From Arcobacter sp. LC1 (GTDB lineage Bacteria; Campylobacterota; Campylobacteria; Campylobacterales; Arcobacteraceae), in the NCBI GenBank assembly GCA_021378565.1, contig JAACJU010000009.1:1-64000 (forward strand): a stretch of DNA of 64,000 nucleotides, given 5' to 3'. Numbering within the stretch: the first letter of the stretch is position 1; each line of letters begins with the position of its first letter. The notes below the pieces were generated by a model that was not told where the DNA came from, ran no database searches, and was given only the letters and a program-made list of their open reading frames with translations. A program made the position numbers and the translations under genes. Below are positions 26,484 through 35,071 of the stretch, in pieces.

Positions 26484-28019
26484 TTATTCCCACTCAATTG
26501 TAGCAGGTGGTTTTGAAGAAATATCATAAACAACTCTATTTATTCCTTCAACTTCATTTATAATTCTTCTTGAAATTGTTTCTAAAACTTCATAAGGTAA
26601 ATTTGCAAAAACTGCTGTCATTCCATCGCTAGCTTCAACAACTCTTACGCAAATTGTATTATCATAAGTTCTATTATCGCCCATAACTCCAACTGATTTT
26701 ACATTTAATAAAACACAAAAAGCTTGCCAAGTTTTTTCATAATAGCCACTTGCTTTTAGCACGTCTTGCATAAGTAAGTCAGCTTTTCGCAAAAGACTTA
26801 AATCACAAAGATTAACATCACCAATGATTCTAATAGCCAAGCCAGGACCTGGAAAAGGATGACGATTTATTATCTCTTTTGGAAGCCCAAGCTCAAGTCC
26901 TAAAGCTCTAACCTCATCTTTAAAAATTTCTTTTAAAGGCTCAAGTAATTTGAAATTCATATTTTTTGGTAAGCCACCTACATTGTGATGTGATTTTATA
27001 GTTTTTGAAGGCCCTTTTACGCTAATTGATTCTATAATATCAGTATAAAGTGTACCTTGAGCTAAAAATTCTATTTCTTTATGCTTTTTTGCTTCTTTTT
27101 CAAAAACTTCTATAAAAGTTTTTCCTATTATTTTTCTTTTTTCTTCAGGATTAGTAATTCCTTCCAATCTAGATAAGAAGATTTTAGACGCATCAATACT
27201 TATTAAACTCATATCTCTTGATGCAAAAATATCTTGAACTTGTTCTTTTTCATTTTCTCTTAGCAAACCATTATCAACAAAAACTAAAATAACTTGCTCT
27301 TTTATAGCTTCATGAAGCAGTGTTGCAACAACTGAGCTATCAACACCTCCACTAACAGCGCATAAAACTCTTTTATTTCCAACTTCTTGTCTAATACAAG
27401 CAATTTGCTCTTTTGCAAAACTTCCCATGTTCCAAGTGCTGTCACACTTACAAATATATTTAGCAAAATTTTTAAGAAGCTTTGTTCCATATTCACTATG
27501 ATAAACTTCAGGATGAAATTGAAAAGCAAAAATATTTTTTTCTAGGTTTGCAATAGCGGCGTAAGGAGAATTTTCACTTTCTCCAAGTTGCTTAAATCCT
27601 TTTGGAAGTACATTTATTTTATCGCAATGACTCATCCAAACGATTTGTTTATCTTCTGTATCTTTAAAAATAATATTATCTTCGCAAAATCGCAATCTTG
27701 ATTTACCATATTCATGGCAAATTGAAGAAACAACACTGCCACCAAAAACTTTAGCAATTAACTGCATACCATAGCAGATTCCTAAAATTGGAATATTAAG
27801 CTCAAAAATACCCAAATCTGGCAAATAAGCATCTTTGTCATAAACAGAAGCTGGACTTCCACCCAAAATAATACCTTTAGGATTTCTAAGTTTAATATTT
27901 TCTAGGCTTTCACTATATGGTAAAACTTCGCTATAAATCCCAGATTCTCTTAATTTTCTTGTGATAATTTGTGTATATTGGCTACCAAAGTCTAAAACAA
28001 TGATTGGAACTTCTTTCAT
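26484..28019 (-). CDS. guaA: GMP synthase (glutamine-hydrolysing)
   Basis: The 511-residue protein carries an N-terminal class I glutamine amidotransferase ([10 protein letters not shown] at the start, GICYGMQ with the nucleophilic Cys near residue 82, the FHPEVYHS catalytic His near 169). An ATP-pyrophosphatase domain follows with the PP-loop SGGVDSS near 222. The C-terminal dimerisation domain ends in the conserved [11 protein letters not shown]. It converts XMP to GMP with glutamine and ATP in the cytoplasm. Length and motifs are complete. The downstream barrel gene begins within or just after its end. Confidence 0.96.
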   Translation of the reverse strand: MKEVPIIVLDFGSQYTQIITRKLRESGIYSEVLPYSESLENIKLRNPKGIILGGSPASVYDKDAYLPDLGIFELNIPILGICYGMQLIAKVFGGSVVSSICHEYGKSRLRFCEDNIIFKDTEDKQIVWMSHCDKINVLPKGFKQLGESENSPYAAIANLEKNIFAFQFHPEVYHSEYGTKLLKNFAKYICKCDSTWNMGSFAKEQIACIRQEVGNKRVLCAVSGGVDSSVVATLLHEAIKEQVILVFVDNGLLRENEKEQVQDIFASRDMSLISIDASKIFLSRLEGITNPEEKRKIIGKTFIEVFEKEAKKHKEIEFLAQGTLYTDIIESISVKGPSKTIKSHHNVGGLPKNMNFKLLEPLKEIFKDEVRALGLELGLPKEIINRHPFPGPGLAIRIIGDVNLCDLSLLRKADLLMQDVLKASGYYEKTWQAFCVLLNVKSVGVMGDNRTYDNTICVRVVEASDGMTAVFANLPYEVLETISRRIINEVEGINRVVYDISSKPPATIEWE

Positions 28020-28092
28020 TATTTACCTTTTGAAGATTTAAAGAAATTTTAGCAAAAATATGGTTAAAGATTGATAAAAATAAGGTCTAAGC

Positions 28093-29490
28093 TTAAAAGC
28101 CTAGTACCTTTGATAAATTATGCTCTACTCCAAAAACTTCATATTGAAGATACCAAACTCCAACGGAGACTAAATATCCGATTAAAACAGTCCAAGCGTA
28201 TTTCATATGAGAAGCAAAAGTGTAAATACCTTTTAATTTTCCCATAACTCCAACACCTGCAGCTGAACCAAAAGATATTAAACTTCCACCAACACCTGCA
28301 GTTAGCGTTACTAGCATCCATTGATCTAAGCCCATTTTTGGATCTGCTTGTAAAACAGCTGACATAACAGGTACATTATCTATAATTGATGAAACAAAAC
28401 CAACAAGGACATTTGATATTGTAGGACCTAATACATCAGGATTATAAACGCCCGCTGCTAAAGTAAGCCAACCTACAAAAAATAAGCAACCAACTGCTGC
28501 TAAAATCCCAAAGAAAAATAATAAGGTATTATATTCTATATTTTCCATAGATTTAAAAATATCAAATTCACTATTATGTACTTTTTTTAATCTATAAGCA
28601 TAAAGTTTTAATAAAGCAAGTCCAAACATCATACCCCACATAGCTGGCATTCCTAGTAATTGATGAACTAAAACTGCTGATACAATAGTTATTACACCCA
28701 TTATAATAACAACTTTAGCGCCTTTCATTGGCATAGGTTTTTTTTCAGTTTTAACATCAAAATGAGGCGCTGTTTTTGGAACAAATCTTGAAAGCAAATA
28801 AGCTGTACAAAAATAACCTAAAACTGCTGCGGGAAATACATAGAAGAAGTCACTAAATTGAGCTTTTCCAGAAGTCCAAGTCATTAAAGTTGTAATATCT
28901 CCAAAAGGTGACCAAGCACCTCCAGCATTTGCAGCTACAACAATATTTATAGCTCCTGGGATTAAAAAATCTTTTTTGTTTTTGTCTATGGTGATTAAAA
29001 CAGTGGATAAAATCAAAGCTGTGGTTAAGTTATCCGCAACTGGAGATATAAAAAATGCCAAAAGTCCTGTAACCCAAAATAGCTTTCTATAGGTATATCC
29101 TTTTGATACAAGATTGTATTTTAATCTATCAAAAACTCCCATAGTAATGAGTGATTCTATATAAGTCATTGCAACGAATAAAAAGAAAAATATTTCTGAG
29201 ATTTCTAAAGTAAGACTTATCAATTCTTTGTCAAGTATTCCTAAATTATAACCATGAGCGTAATAATATCCCCCAACAAGTACGAAAGAAAAGGTACCTA
29301 TAAATAAAGCAGGATGAGATTTATCTAGTTCATACCTATCTTCAGCAGCAATAAAATAGTACCCTACTACAAAAATAATCAAAACAGCAAAACCTACCCA
29401 AGTCATGGTTAAATCGACTCTTGAGTGTCCTATTTCATTAGCAAATAAAGTAATTGAGCCAAGAAATAATAAACCTAAAATTTTTTTCAT
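28093..29490 (-). CDS. nhaD: Sodium/proton antiporter NhaD
   Basis: The 465-residue membrane protein has about a dozen helices of the ion transporter superfamily. Characteristic stretches are the MTYIESLITMGVFDRL and SPVADNLTTALILSTVL segments (the second with the SPxxDN motif), ANAGGAWSPFGDITTLMTW near 195, and a second VGFVSSIIDNVPVMSAV re-entrant motif near 370. NhaD exports Na+ or Li+ in exchange for protons. A cleavable leader-like first helix (MKKILGLLFLGSITLFA) is present, as in other NhaD proteins. The nadB gene immediately precedes it with no gap. Confidence 0.88.
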   Translation of the reverse strand: MKKILGLLFLGSITLFANEIGHSRVDLTMTWVGFAVLIIFVVGYYFIAAEDRYELDKSHPALFIGTFSFVLVGGYYYAHGYNLGILDKELISLTLEISEIFFFLFVAMTYIESLITMGVFDRLKYNLVSKGYTYRKLFWVTGLLAFFISPVADNLTTALILSTVLITIDKNKKDFLIPGAINIVVAANAGGAWSPFGDITTLMTWTSGKAQFSDFFYVFPAAVLGYFCTAYLLSRFVPKTAPHFDVKTEKKPMPMKGAKVVIIMGVITIVSAVLVHQLLGMPAMWGMMFGLALLKLYAYRLKKVHNSEFDIFKSMENIEYNTLLFFFGILAAVGCLFFVGWLTLAAGVYNPDVLGPTISNVLVGFVSSIIDNVPVMSAVLQADPKMGLDQWMLVTLTAGVGGSLISFGSAAGVGVMGKLKGIYTFASHMKYAWTVLIGYLVSVGVWYLQYEVFGVEHNLSKVLGF

Positions 29491-30939
29491 TTATTCCCCT
29501 TTTATAAAATGTGCACCTATACTTTGCTTTTGTTCTAGCGCACAAATAAGAATAGATTTTGCCGTAAGCAACCTTAAATACAGCAAGCGCCCTATATCTT
29601 CTTCCAAATATTTATTTATCTTTTTATATGCGAATTCTAGGGCTTTTTTCTCTCTTACAATACCAGCGTTATCCCACATAAGCTTTCTTAATTCTATTTT
29701 TATATTTTTATCATTTTTTTTCTCAAAAATGTACTCTTTAATATCTTTTTTATAAGATTTTTCATCTATAGTAAATTTTTCTTTTAAAGAAGTCTCAACT
29801 GCAATTTTTGAAAAAACAAGTCCTTCAAGCAAAGAATTTGAAGCTAAGCGATTTGCCCCGTGAACCCCACTACAAGCTGCTTCGCCTATAACATATAAGT
29901 TTTTCATTCCTAAAACCTTAGCCTCTAAAGAGCTTGCAATTCCTCCCATGGTATAGTGAAAAGCAGGAGAAATCGGTACTTTGTCAAAAGGAACATTAAA
30001 TCCAAGAGCTTTTAGGTTTATATAAATATTTGGAAATCTTTTTACAAAAAAGTCTTCTTTAAAAGTCTCAAAAGATAAGTAAATTTTTGATTTTGTTTTT
30101 TTATGATAAGCAAAAATAGCACGACTTACAACATCTCTAGGTGCAAGTTCTCCATCTTTATGATAATCAAACATAAATCTTCTGCCTTGTTCATCAACTA
30201 TAAAAGCGCCCTCACCTCGTAAAGCTTCACTTAAAAGTGGTTTTCTTGCATATGAAGTACCTTTAAAAACTGTCGGATGAAATTGCAACATTTCCATATC
30301 TTTTAAGGCCAGCCCTTTTTCATAGCATATGCCTTGCAATTCTCCTGCACAAGTTGTTGCATTTGTATGGTATTTATAAAGTGCACCTAATCCTCCACTT
30401 GCTATTATGACATTGTCCGCATAAATTGCTTTTTGCTTTGAATTTTGTAAAATATACACTCCAAAACAAATATCGTCTTGAATCAATAAATCAAGCACAA
30501 AAGCGTCATGCAAAATAGAAAAGGAAAATTTACTTAATAAAAATTTATGCAAGATTCTACCAGTTGCATCTCCATCAGCGTGCAATATTCTACTTTTGCT
30601 GTGAGCTGCTTCTTTGGTAAAACATAAGTTATTATCTTTATTTCTATCAAATTCAAAACCACTTTTTATAAGCTCATCAATTGCTTTTTTGGAGTTTTCG
30701 CTTAATTTTGCGACTGCTTTTTTATCGTTTTTTTCAACTCCAGCTTTCATAGTATCTTCTATATGAGTTTGTATATCTTCTTTATCCACAGCAGTTGCAA
30801 TTCCTCCTTGCGCCCAAAAAGTGTTGCAATCCCATGGAGATTTTTTGCATACCAGAAGTACTTTTTTTGTTTTAGGAATTAGTCTTGCTGCATTTAGTCC
30901 TGCTAGTCCTGAGCCTATTATTATGTAATCATATTTCAT
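29491..30939 (-). CDS. nadB: L-aspartate oxidase
   Basis: The 482-residue flavoprotein starts with the FAD-binding YDYIIIGSGLAGLNAARL and shows FWAQGGIATAV near residue 62, HADGDATGR near 118, and the catalytic region GAFIVDEQGRRFMFDYHKDGELAPRDVVSRAI (cited as GAFIVDEQGRRF and ELAPRDVVSR). GEAACSGVHGANRLASNSL near 352 is diagnostic for NadB. It oxidises aspartate to iminoaspartate for NAD synthesis. The C-terminal helical domain is slightly short. It is followed directly by nhaD, and the lipoprotein gene overlaps its start by 4 bases. Confidence 0.92.
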   Translation of the reverse strand: MKYDYIIIGSGLAGLNAARLIPKTKKVLLVCKKSPWDCNTFWAQGGIATAVDKEDIQTHIEDTMKAGVEKNDKKAVAKLSENSKKAIDELIKSGFEFDRNKDNNLCFTKEAAHSKSRILHADGDATGRILHKFLLSKFSFSILHDAFVLDLLIQDDICFGVYILQNSKQKAIYADNVIIASGGLGALYKYHTNATTCAGELQGICYEKGLALKDMEMLQFHPTVFKGTSYARKPLLSEALRGEGAFIVDEQGRRFMFDYHKDGELAPRDVVSRAIFAYHKKTKSKIYLSFETFKEDFFVKRFPNIYINLKALGFNVPFDKVPISPAFHYTMGGIASSLEAKVLGMKNLYVIGEAACSGVHGANRLASNSLLEGLVFSKIAVETSLKEKFTIDEKSYKKDIKEYIFEKKNDKNIKIELRKLMWDNAGIVREKKALEFAYKKINKYLEEDIGRLLYLRLLTAKSILICALEQKQSIGAHFIKGE

Positions 30940-31151
30940 TTAGTTTTTGTGCCTTGGATTTTTGTATCTTGATTTACTTTTTGTTTTGCTTTTGCATCTT
31001 GCTTTACTTTTTGCTTTACATCTTTTTTTACTTGCTGCGCTGGAGCTTGATAAACAGGAGAACCTTTATAGCCACAAGCAGAAAAAATCCCAAGAAAAAT
31101 ACCGAAATAAAGACCAAGAAAAATCGAAGAAATGATTGTTTTTTTTGTCAT
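30936..31151 (-). CDS. Small lipoprotein with LptM/YifL-like N-terminus
   Basis: The 71-residue product has a lipoprotein signal (IFSACGYKG; lipobox S-A-C at about residue 26) followed by CGYKGSPVYQAP, which resembles the CGLKGPLY start of LptM/YifL, a helper of LptD assembly. The remainder is a Lys/Gln-rich repetitive tail (QVKKDVKQKVKQDAKAK and similar). It overlaps nadB by 4 bases. Assignment rests on the short post-cysteine motif; function in Campylobacterota is not shown. Confidence 0.55.
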   Translation of the reverse strand: MTKKTIISSIFLGLYFGIFLGIFSACGYKGSPVYQAPAQQVKKDVKQKVKQDAKAKQKVNQDTKIQGTKTK

Positions 31152-31201
31152 AAAAACCCCTAAATTAATCTTTCATTATAGCTAATTACCCTTAAAAAGA
31201 A

Positions 31202-31801
31202 TTATTGGATTTTTTTTAATCCTTTTTCTAAAAGCTTATAATTTGGTAAGTAACGCTCAACTAAGTCATAAAAAGTTTTTGAGTGATTTTTGTGTTTGAT
31301 ATGTGCTAATTCGTGAACTATTACATAAACTATTTCTTCTTCTTTTGCTTTCATAAGATTTATATTCAAAGAAATATTATTTTTATAAGAGCAAGAACCC
31401 CATCTTCCTTTGTTATTTCTAAAACTTAATTGTTTAGGCTTTAAATTCATAGTTTTAGCATATTGCGTAAACAAAGGAGGAATAAAAAGTTTGGCTTGGT
31501 GTTTATAAAAATCTGCCAAAGTGTCCGCCTTTAATCCAAAAGTATCAAGTTTATGAACCTTTCCCAAAAAAATAAATTCATCATTTGAAATGCTTGTTTT
31601 AGAAAAAGATTTTAAGTGCTTTTCTAGCCATGATTTTTTTGAATAAACAAACTCTTTTATATAATCTTGCGAGAGTTTAGCGTTTGCTTTTACTAATATG
31701 CAATCTTTTGATTCAATTTTCATATACATATGTTTTAATTTTGGTTTTTGTATGAATTTTACAAGCACTTCTTTGTCTGAAATTAAAATAAAAAATTCCA
31801 A
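31202..31801 (-). CDS. YgjP/DUF45-type zinc metallopeptidase
   Basis: The 199-residue protein shows the DUF45/M48-like signature: SFRNNKGRWGSCSYKNNISLN in the centre (cited by its WGSC core), then HELAHIKHKNHSKTF containing HELAH near residue 164 and the third-ligand region after it. Homologues (YgjP, SprT-like) are intracellular peptidases of poorly known role. The start is probably the TTG at 31801, which has an AAGGAA ribosome site upstream; the ATG nearby is in another frame. It is divergent from the aminotransferase gene. Confidence 0.75.
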   Translation of the reverse strand: MEFFILISDKEVLVKFIQKPKLKHMYMKIESKDCILVKANAKLSQDYIKEFVYSKKSWLEKHLKSFSKTSISNDEFIFLGKVHKLDTFGLKADTLADFYKHQAKLFIPPLFTQYAKTMNLKPKQLSFRNNKGRWGSCSYKNNISLNINLMKAKEEEIVYVIVHELAHIKHKNHSKTFYDLVERYLPNYKLLEKGLKKIQ

Positions 31802-31867
31802 AGCATTCCTTTGTTTTTAAGTAGATTTTTGTTAGAATAATACCAAAATATATATAGGATTAGCATA

Positions 31868-33043
31868 ATGAAACTAGCAAAAAGAATCCAAAAACTTTCT
31901 CCTTCGGTAACTTTGGCTGTTACACAACTTGCAAAAGAGTTAAAAACACAAGGTAGAGACATACTTAGTTTTAGCGCGGGTGAGCCTGATTTTGACACTC
32001 CTAAGCTTATAAAAGATACGGCTATAAAAGCTATAAATGATGGAAAAACAAAATATACAGAAGTAGCAGGAATACCTGAGCTTAAAAGTGCGATTGTACA
32101 AAAATTAAAAGATGACCATGGGCTAGAATATTGTCCTGAAGATATTATTGTAAGTAATGGCGCAAAACATAGCTTATTTAATATTTTTCAGACAATAGTT
32201 GATGAAGGTGATGAAGTTATAATACCAGCTCCGTATTGGGTAACATACCCAGAGCAAGTAAAACTATGCGGTGGAAAACCTGTTTTTATAAACACAACAG
32301 AAGAAACAAACTTTTGTATAAGTGCTAAAGATTTGAAAAATGTACTAAGCAAAAAAACTGTAGCTTTAGTGTTAAATTCTCCTTCAAATCCAACAGGTTC
32401 AGTGTATAGTGATAAAAATCTTTTAGAAATCGCAAAAGTATTAGAAGGAACTGACGTTTTAGTACTTTCAGATGAAATGTATGAAAAAATCATTTATGAT
32501 GGTAAGATTTTTACCTCTACAGCGCAAGTCAGCGAAGATATGTTTCAAAGAACTATCACAATAAACGGGCTAAGTAAATCTGTTGCTATGACAGGTTGGC
32601 GATTTGGATATCTTGCAAGTGTGAAAAAAGATTTAATCAAAGCTATGACAAAATTGCAAGGACAATGCACTTCAAATATAAATACTCCTACACAATACGC
32701 TGCAATCCCTGCTTTAAAAGGCAAAGTTAAAAATGAAATTGAGGCTATGAGAAAAGAGTTTGAAATAAGAAGAAACAAAGCTTTTGCAATGCTAAATGCG
32801 ATTGATGGCTTATCTTGCTTTAAACCTGATGGGGCTTTTTATCTTTTTGTTTCTATAAAAGATTTAAATATTCCTTCAGTTGATTTTTGCTCACAAATCT
32901 TAGAAAAAAAAGGAATTGCTTTAGTTCCTGGTCTTGGTTTTGGACTTGAAGGGTATTTTAGATTTTCATTTGCAACTGACTTAGCAAGTATAGAAAAAGG
33001 CATAAAAAGAATAGAACAATTTATCAAAGAGGACTTGAGCTAG
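31868..33043 (+). CDS. aspC: Aspartate/aromatic aminotransferase, class I
   Basis: The 391-residue PLP enzyme has the class I-beta pattern: FSAGEPDFDTP near residue 37, YTEVAGIPELK, NSPSNPTGSVY near 174, SDEMYEKIIYDG near 204, and NGLSKSVAMTGWRFGY with the Schiff-base lysine near 235. The C-terminal FRFSFA contains the carboxylate-binding arginine. It probably interconverts aspartate/oxaloacetate with glutamate/2-oxoglutarate. An exact substrate range cannot be read. The stop codon abuts the start of the cation exporter gene, so the two are co-transcribed. Confidence 0.88.
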   Translation: MKLAKRIQKLSPSVTLAVTQLAKELKTQGRDILSFSAGEPDFDTPKLIKDTAIKAINDGKTKYTEVAGIPELKSAIVQKLKDDHGLEYCPEDIIVSNGAKHSLFNIFQTIVDEGDEVIIPAPYWVTYPEQVKLCGGKPVFINTTEETNFCISAKDLKNVLSKKTVALVLNSPSNPTGSVYSDKNLLEIAKVLEGTDVLVLSDEMYEKIIYDGKIFTSTAQVSEDMFQRTITINGLSKSVAMTGWRFGYLASVKKDLIKAMTKLQGQCTSNINTPTQYAAIPALKGKVKNEIEAMRKEFEIRRNKAFAMLNAIDGLSCFKPDGAFYLFVSIKDLNIPSVDFCSQILEKKGIALVPGLGFGLEGYFRFSFATDLASIEKGIKRIEQFIKEDLS

Positions 33044-33931
33044 ATGCCAAAACAACTCTCAAGTACAAAAAAAGCTACAATAGTTTCTATTTGCGTAGCT
33101 TTTTTTCTAACTATTATAAAGCTTTTTGTTGGGATTTTGAGTGGCTCAGTCGCTGTTTTAGCTTCAGCAGTTGATTCACTTCTTGATATGCTTGTATCTT
33201 TGTTCAACTCTTTTGCGATAACAAAAGCAGAGCAACCTGCAAATGCACATTTTAATTATGGAAAAATAAAAATTGAAGCGATAGCCTCCGTATTAGAAGG
33301 TATTATAATAACACTCTCAGGAATTTATCTTTTATATGAAGGTATAGAAAAGTATATAAATAATACAAAATCAACTTATTTAGGCTTAAGCTTAGTGATT
33401 ATCCTTATATCTGTTTTTGTAACTCTTGCGCTTGTTTTATATTTACGAAAAATAGCAAAGCAAACAAATAATATGATTATTAAAGCTGACGCACTTCATT
33501 ATAGAACTGACCTTTATACGAATATTGCTGTATTAGTCTCTTTAATTTTAGTAAAAGTTACGCATTACGAAAGACTTGATGGAATAGTTGGAGCTGCTTT
33601 AGCGATTTATATTATTTATTCGTCTTATTCTTTAATAGCTGAAGGAGTGCTAGTTTTACTTGATAGAGCAATAGATGAAAAACTTTTAAAACAAATTGAA
33701 GATATTATAAAAGAAAAAAAGAAAATAACAGCTTTTCATCAAATAAAAAGCAGAACTGCAGGAAATGATATTTTTCTTGAAGTACATCTAGTTTTTAATT
33801 GCGCTATGTCTTTGCTTGAAGCGCACAGTATAAGTGATGAAGTAAGTGCTGAAATAGAGGATTTAGATAATTCAAGAAGATGGATAATACTAGTCCATCA
33901 AGATCCTTATGATGACCAAAGTGAACATTAA
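33044..33931 (+). CDS. Cation diffusion facilitator family transporter
   Basis: The 295-residue protein has six membrane helices and a C-terminal cytoplasmic domain of about 85 residues. Metal-site residues are visible as DSLLDMLVSLFNSFA (DxxxD in helix 2) and ALHYRTDLYTN, i.e. the HxxxD pair of helix 5, as in FieF/YiiP. The C-terminal domain has HQIKSRTAGNDIFLEVHLVF typical of the metal-binding dimerisation fold. It exports divalent cations (Fe, Zn or Mn) against protons. The metal cannot be assigned from sequence alone. Confidence 0.88.
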   Translation: MPKQLSSTKKATIVSICVAFFLTIIKLFVGILSGSVAVLASAVDSLLDMLVSLFNSFAITKAEQPANAHFNYGKIKIEAIASVLEGIIITLSGIYLLYEGIEKYINNTKSTYLGLSLVIILISVFVTLALVLYLRKIAKQTNNMIIKADALHYRTDLYTNIAVLVSLILVKVTHYERLDGIVGAALAIYIIYSSYSLIAEGVLVLLDRAIDEKLLKQIEDIIKEKKKITAFHQIKSRTAGNDIFLEVHLVFNCAMSLLEAHSISDEVSAEIEDLDNSRRWIILVHQDPYDDQSEH

Positions 33932-33982
33932 ACTCATAAATAAAAAAATAGATAAAATTTTAGAATAAACCAAAGGAAAAAA

Positions 33983-34741
33983 ATGGGTAGAGCATTTGAA
34001 TATAGAAAAGCATCAAAGCTAAAAAGATGGGGAAATATGTCAAGAGTTTTTCCAAAACTTGCAAAAGCAATAACAATTGCAGCCAAGCAAGGTGGGGGAG
34101 ATCCACACTCAAATAGTGCACTTAGAACTGCTATTTTAAATGCAAAAGCTCAAAACTTGCCAAAAACTAATATTGAATCTGCAATAAAAAGAGCGACTGC
34201 AAAAGACTCTAGCAATTTTACAGAAGTAAATTTTGAAGGAAAAGGACCTTTTGGTGCACTTATTTTTGTCGAATGTGCAACTGATAACAACACTAGAACA
34301 GTAGCAAATATAAAAATGCACTTTAGCAAAAATAAAGGGCAAATTGTACCGACAGGCTCTTTAGAATTTTTATTTTCAAGAAAAGCTATTTTTGAATTTA
34401 TTAAACCAAAAGATATGGATTTAGATGAACTTGAACTAGAATTAATAGACGCTGGACTTGAAGAACTTGAATGTGAAGAAAACGAAGAAGGTGAAGATAC
34501 TAAGAATAAAAAAGATACTGAAGCTAAGCAAAAAGTTTTTGCATATGGTGATTATAAAGATTTTGGCACCTTGCATACAAAATTTGAAGAGCTTAAGATT
34601 GAGCTAACAAAAGCTTGCTTACAAAGAATTCCAAATAATCCCCAAAAATTTTCTAAGAGCCAAGAAGATGAAATAGATATTTTACTTGCCAAGCTTGATG
34701 ATGATGATGATGTTCAAGCAATTTATACAAATATAAGCTAA
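33983..34741 (+). CDS. YebC/PmpR-family protein
   Basis: The 252-residue protein has the YebC signature MGRAFEYRKASKLKRWGNMSR at the start (cited as RAFEYRKASKLKRW), then GGGDPHSNSALRTAI, AKAQNLPKTNIESAIKRA, and YEG-like FEGKGPFGALIFVECATDNNNTR-type middle. An acidic low-complexity stretch near residues 160-185 (EENEEGEDTKNKKDTEAK) is longer than I expect. The family includes DNA-binding regulators (PmpR) and translation factors for polyproline stalls (TACO1/YebC2). Role here is uncertain. Confidence 0.88.
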   Translation: MGRAFEYRKASKLKRWGNMSRVFPKLAKAITIAAKQGGGDPHSNSALRTAILNAKAQNLPKTNIESAIKRATAKDSSNFTEVNFEGKGPFGALIFVECATDNNTRTVANIKMHFSKNKGQIVPTGSLEFLFSRKAIFEFIKPKDMDLDELELELIDAGLEELECEENEEGEDTKNKKDTEAKQKVFAYGDYKDFGTLHTKFEELKIELTKACLQRIPNNPQKFSKSQEDEIDILLAKLDDDDDVQAIYTNIS

Positions 34742-35071
34742 TATAGTTTTTTAAATTCTCTAAGTTTTCTAGATTCTTTAAATACTCTAAATTTAGGATT
34801 TCAAAGGAATGTAGCTTTTTTAAAATCTTCAAGATATTTAAAATACATTTTTTATAAAAACTTAAAGCTTATTTTTATTTCATATATAATAAAGTAAACT
34901 AATAATTCAAATAATACAGAAAAATACTTTTAAATCTTTTACTTTGCTTAAGAATCTGATATTATATCTTAAACATTTTTTTATTAAGCAAATTTAGTCT
35001 AAAATTGCGTTTTAAAATATAAGCCTCAAAATATAATCACAAATATTCATACAATTTATGAAAGGAGTAAG
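34742..35071 (+). other. Intergenic region upstream of the efflux operon
   Basis: This 330-base AT-rich stretch holds no convincing gene. A TATAAT within CAAAATATAATCACA lies at about 35030-35036 and a GAAAGGAG ribosome site directly precedes the ATG at 35072, giving a likely promoter for the efflux genes. No strong terminator for yebC is seen. Confidence 0.5.
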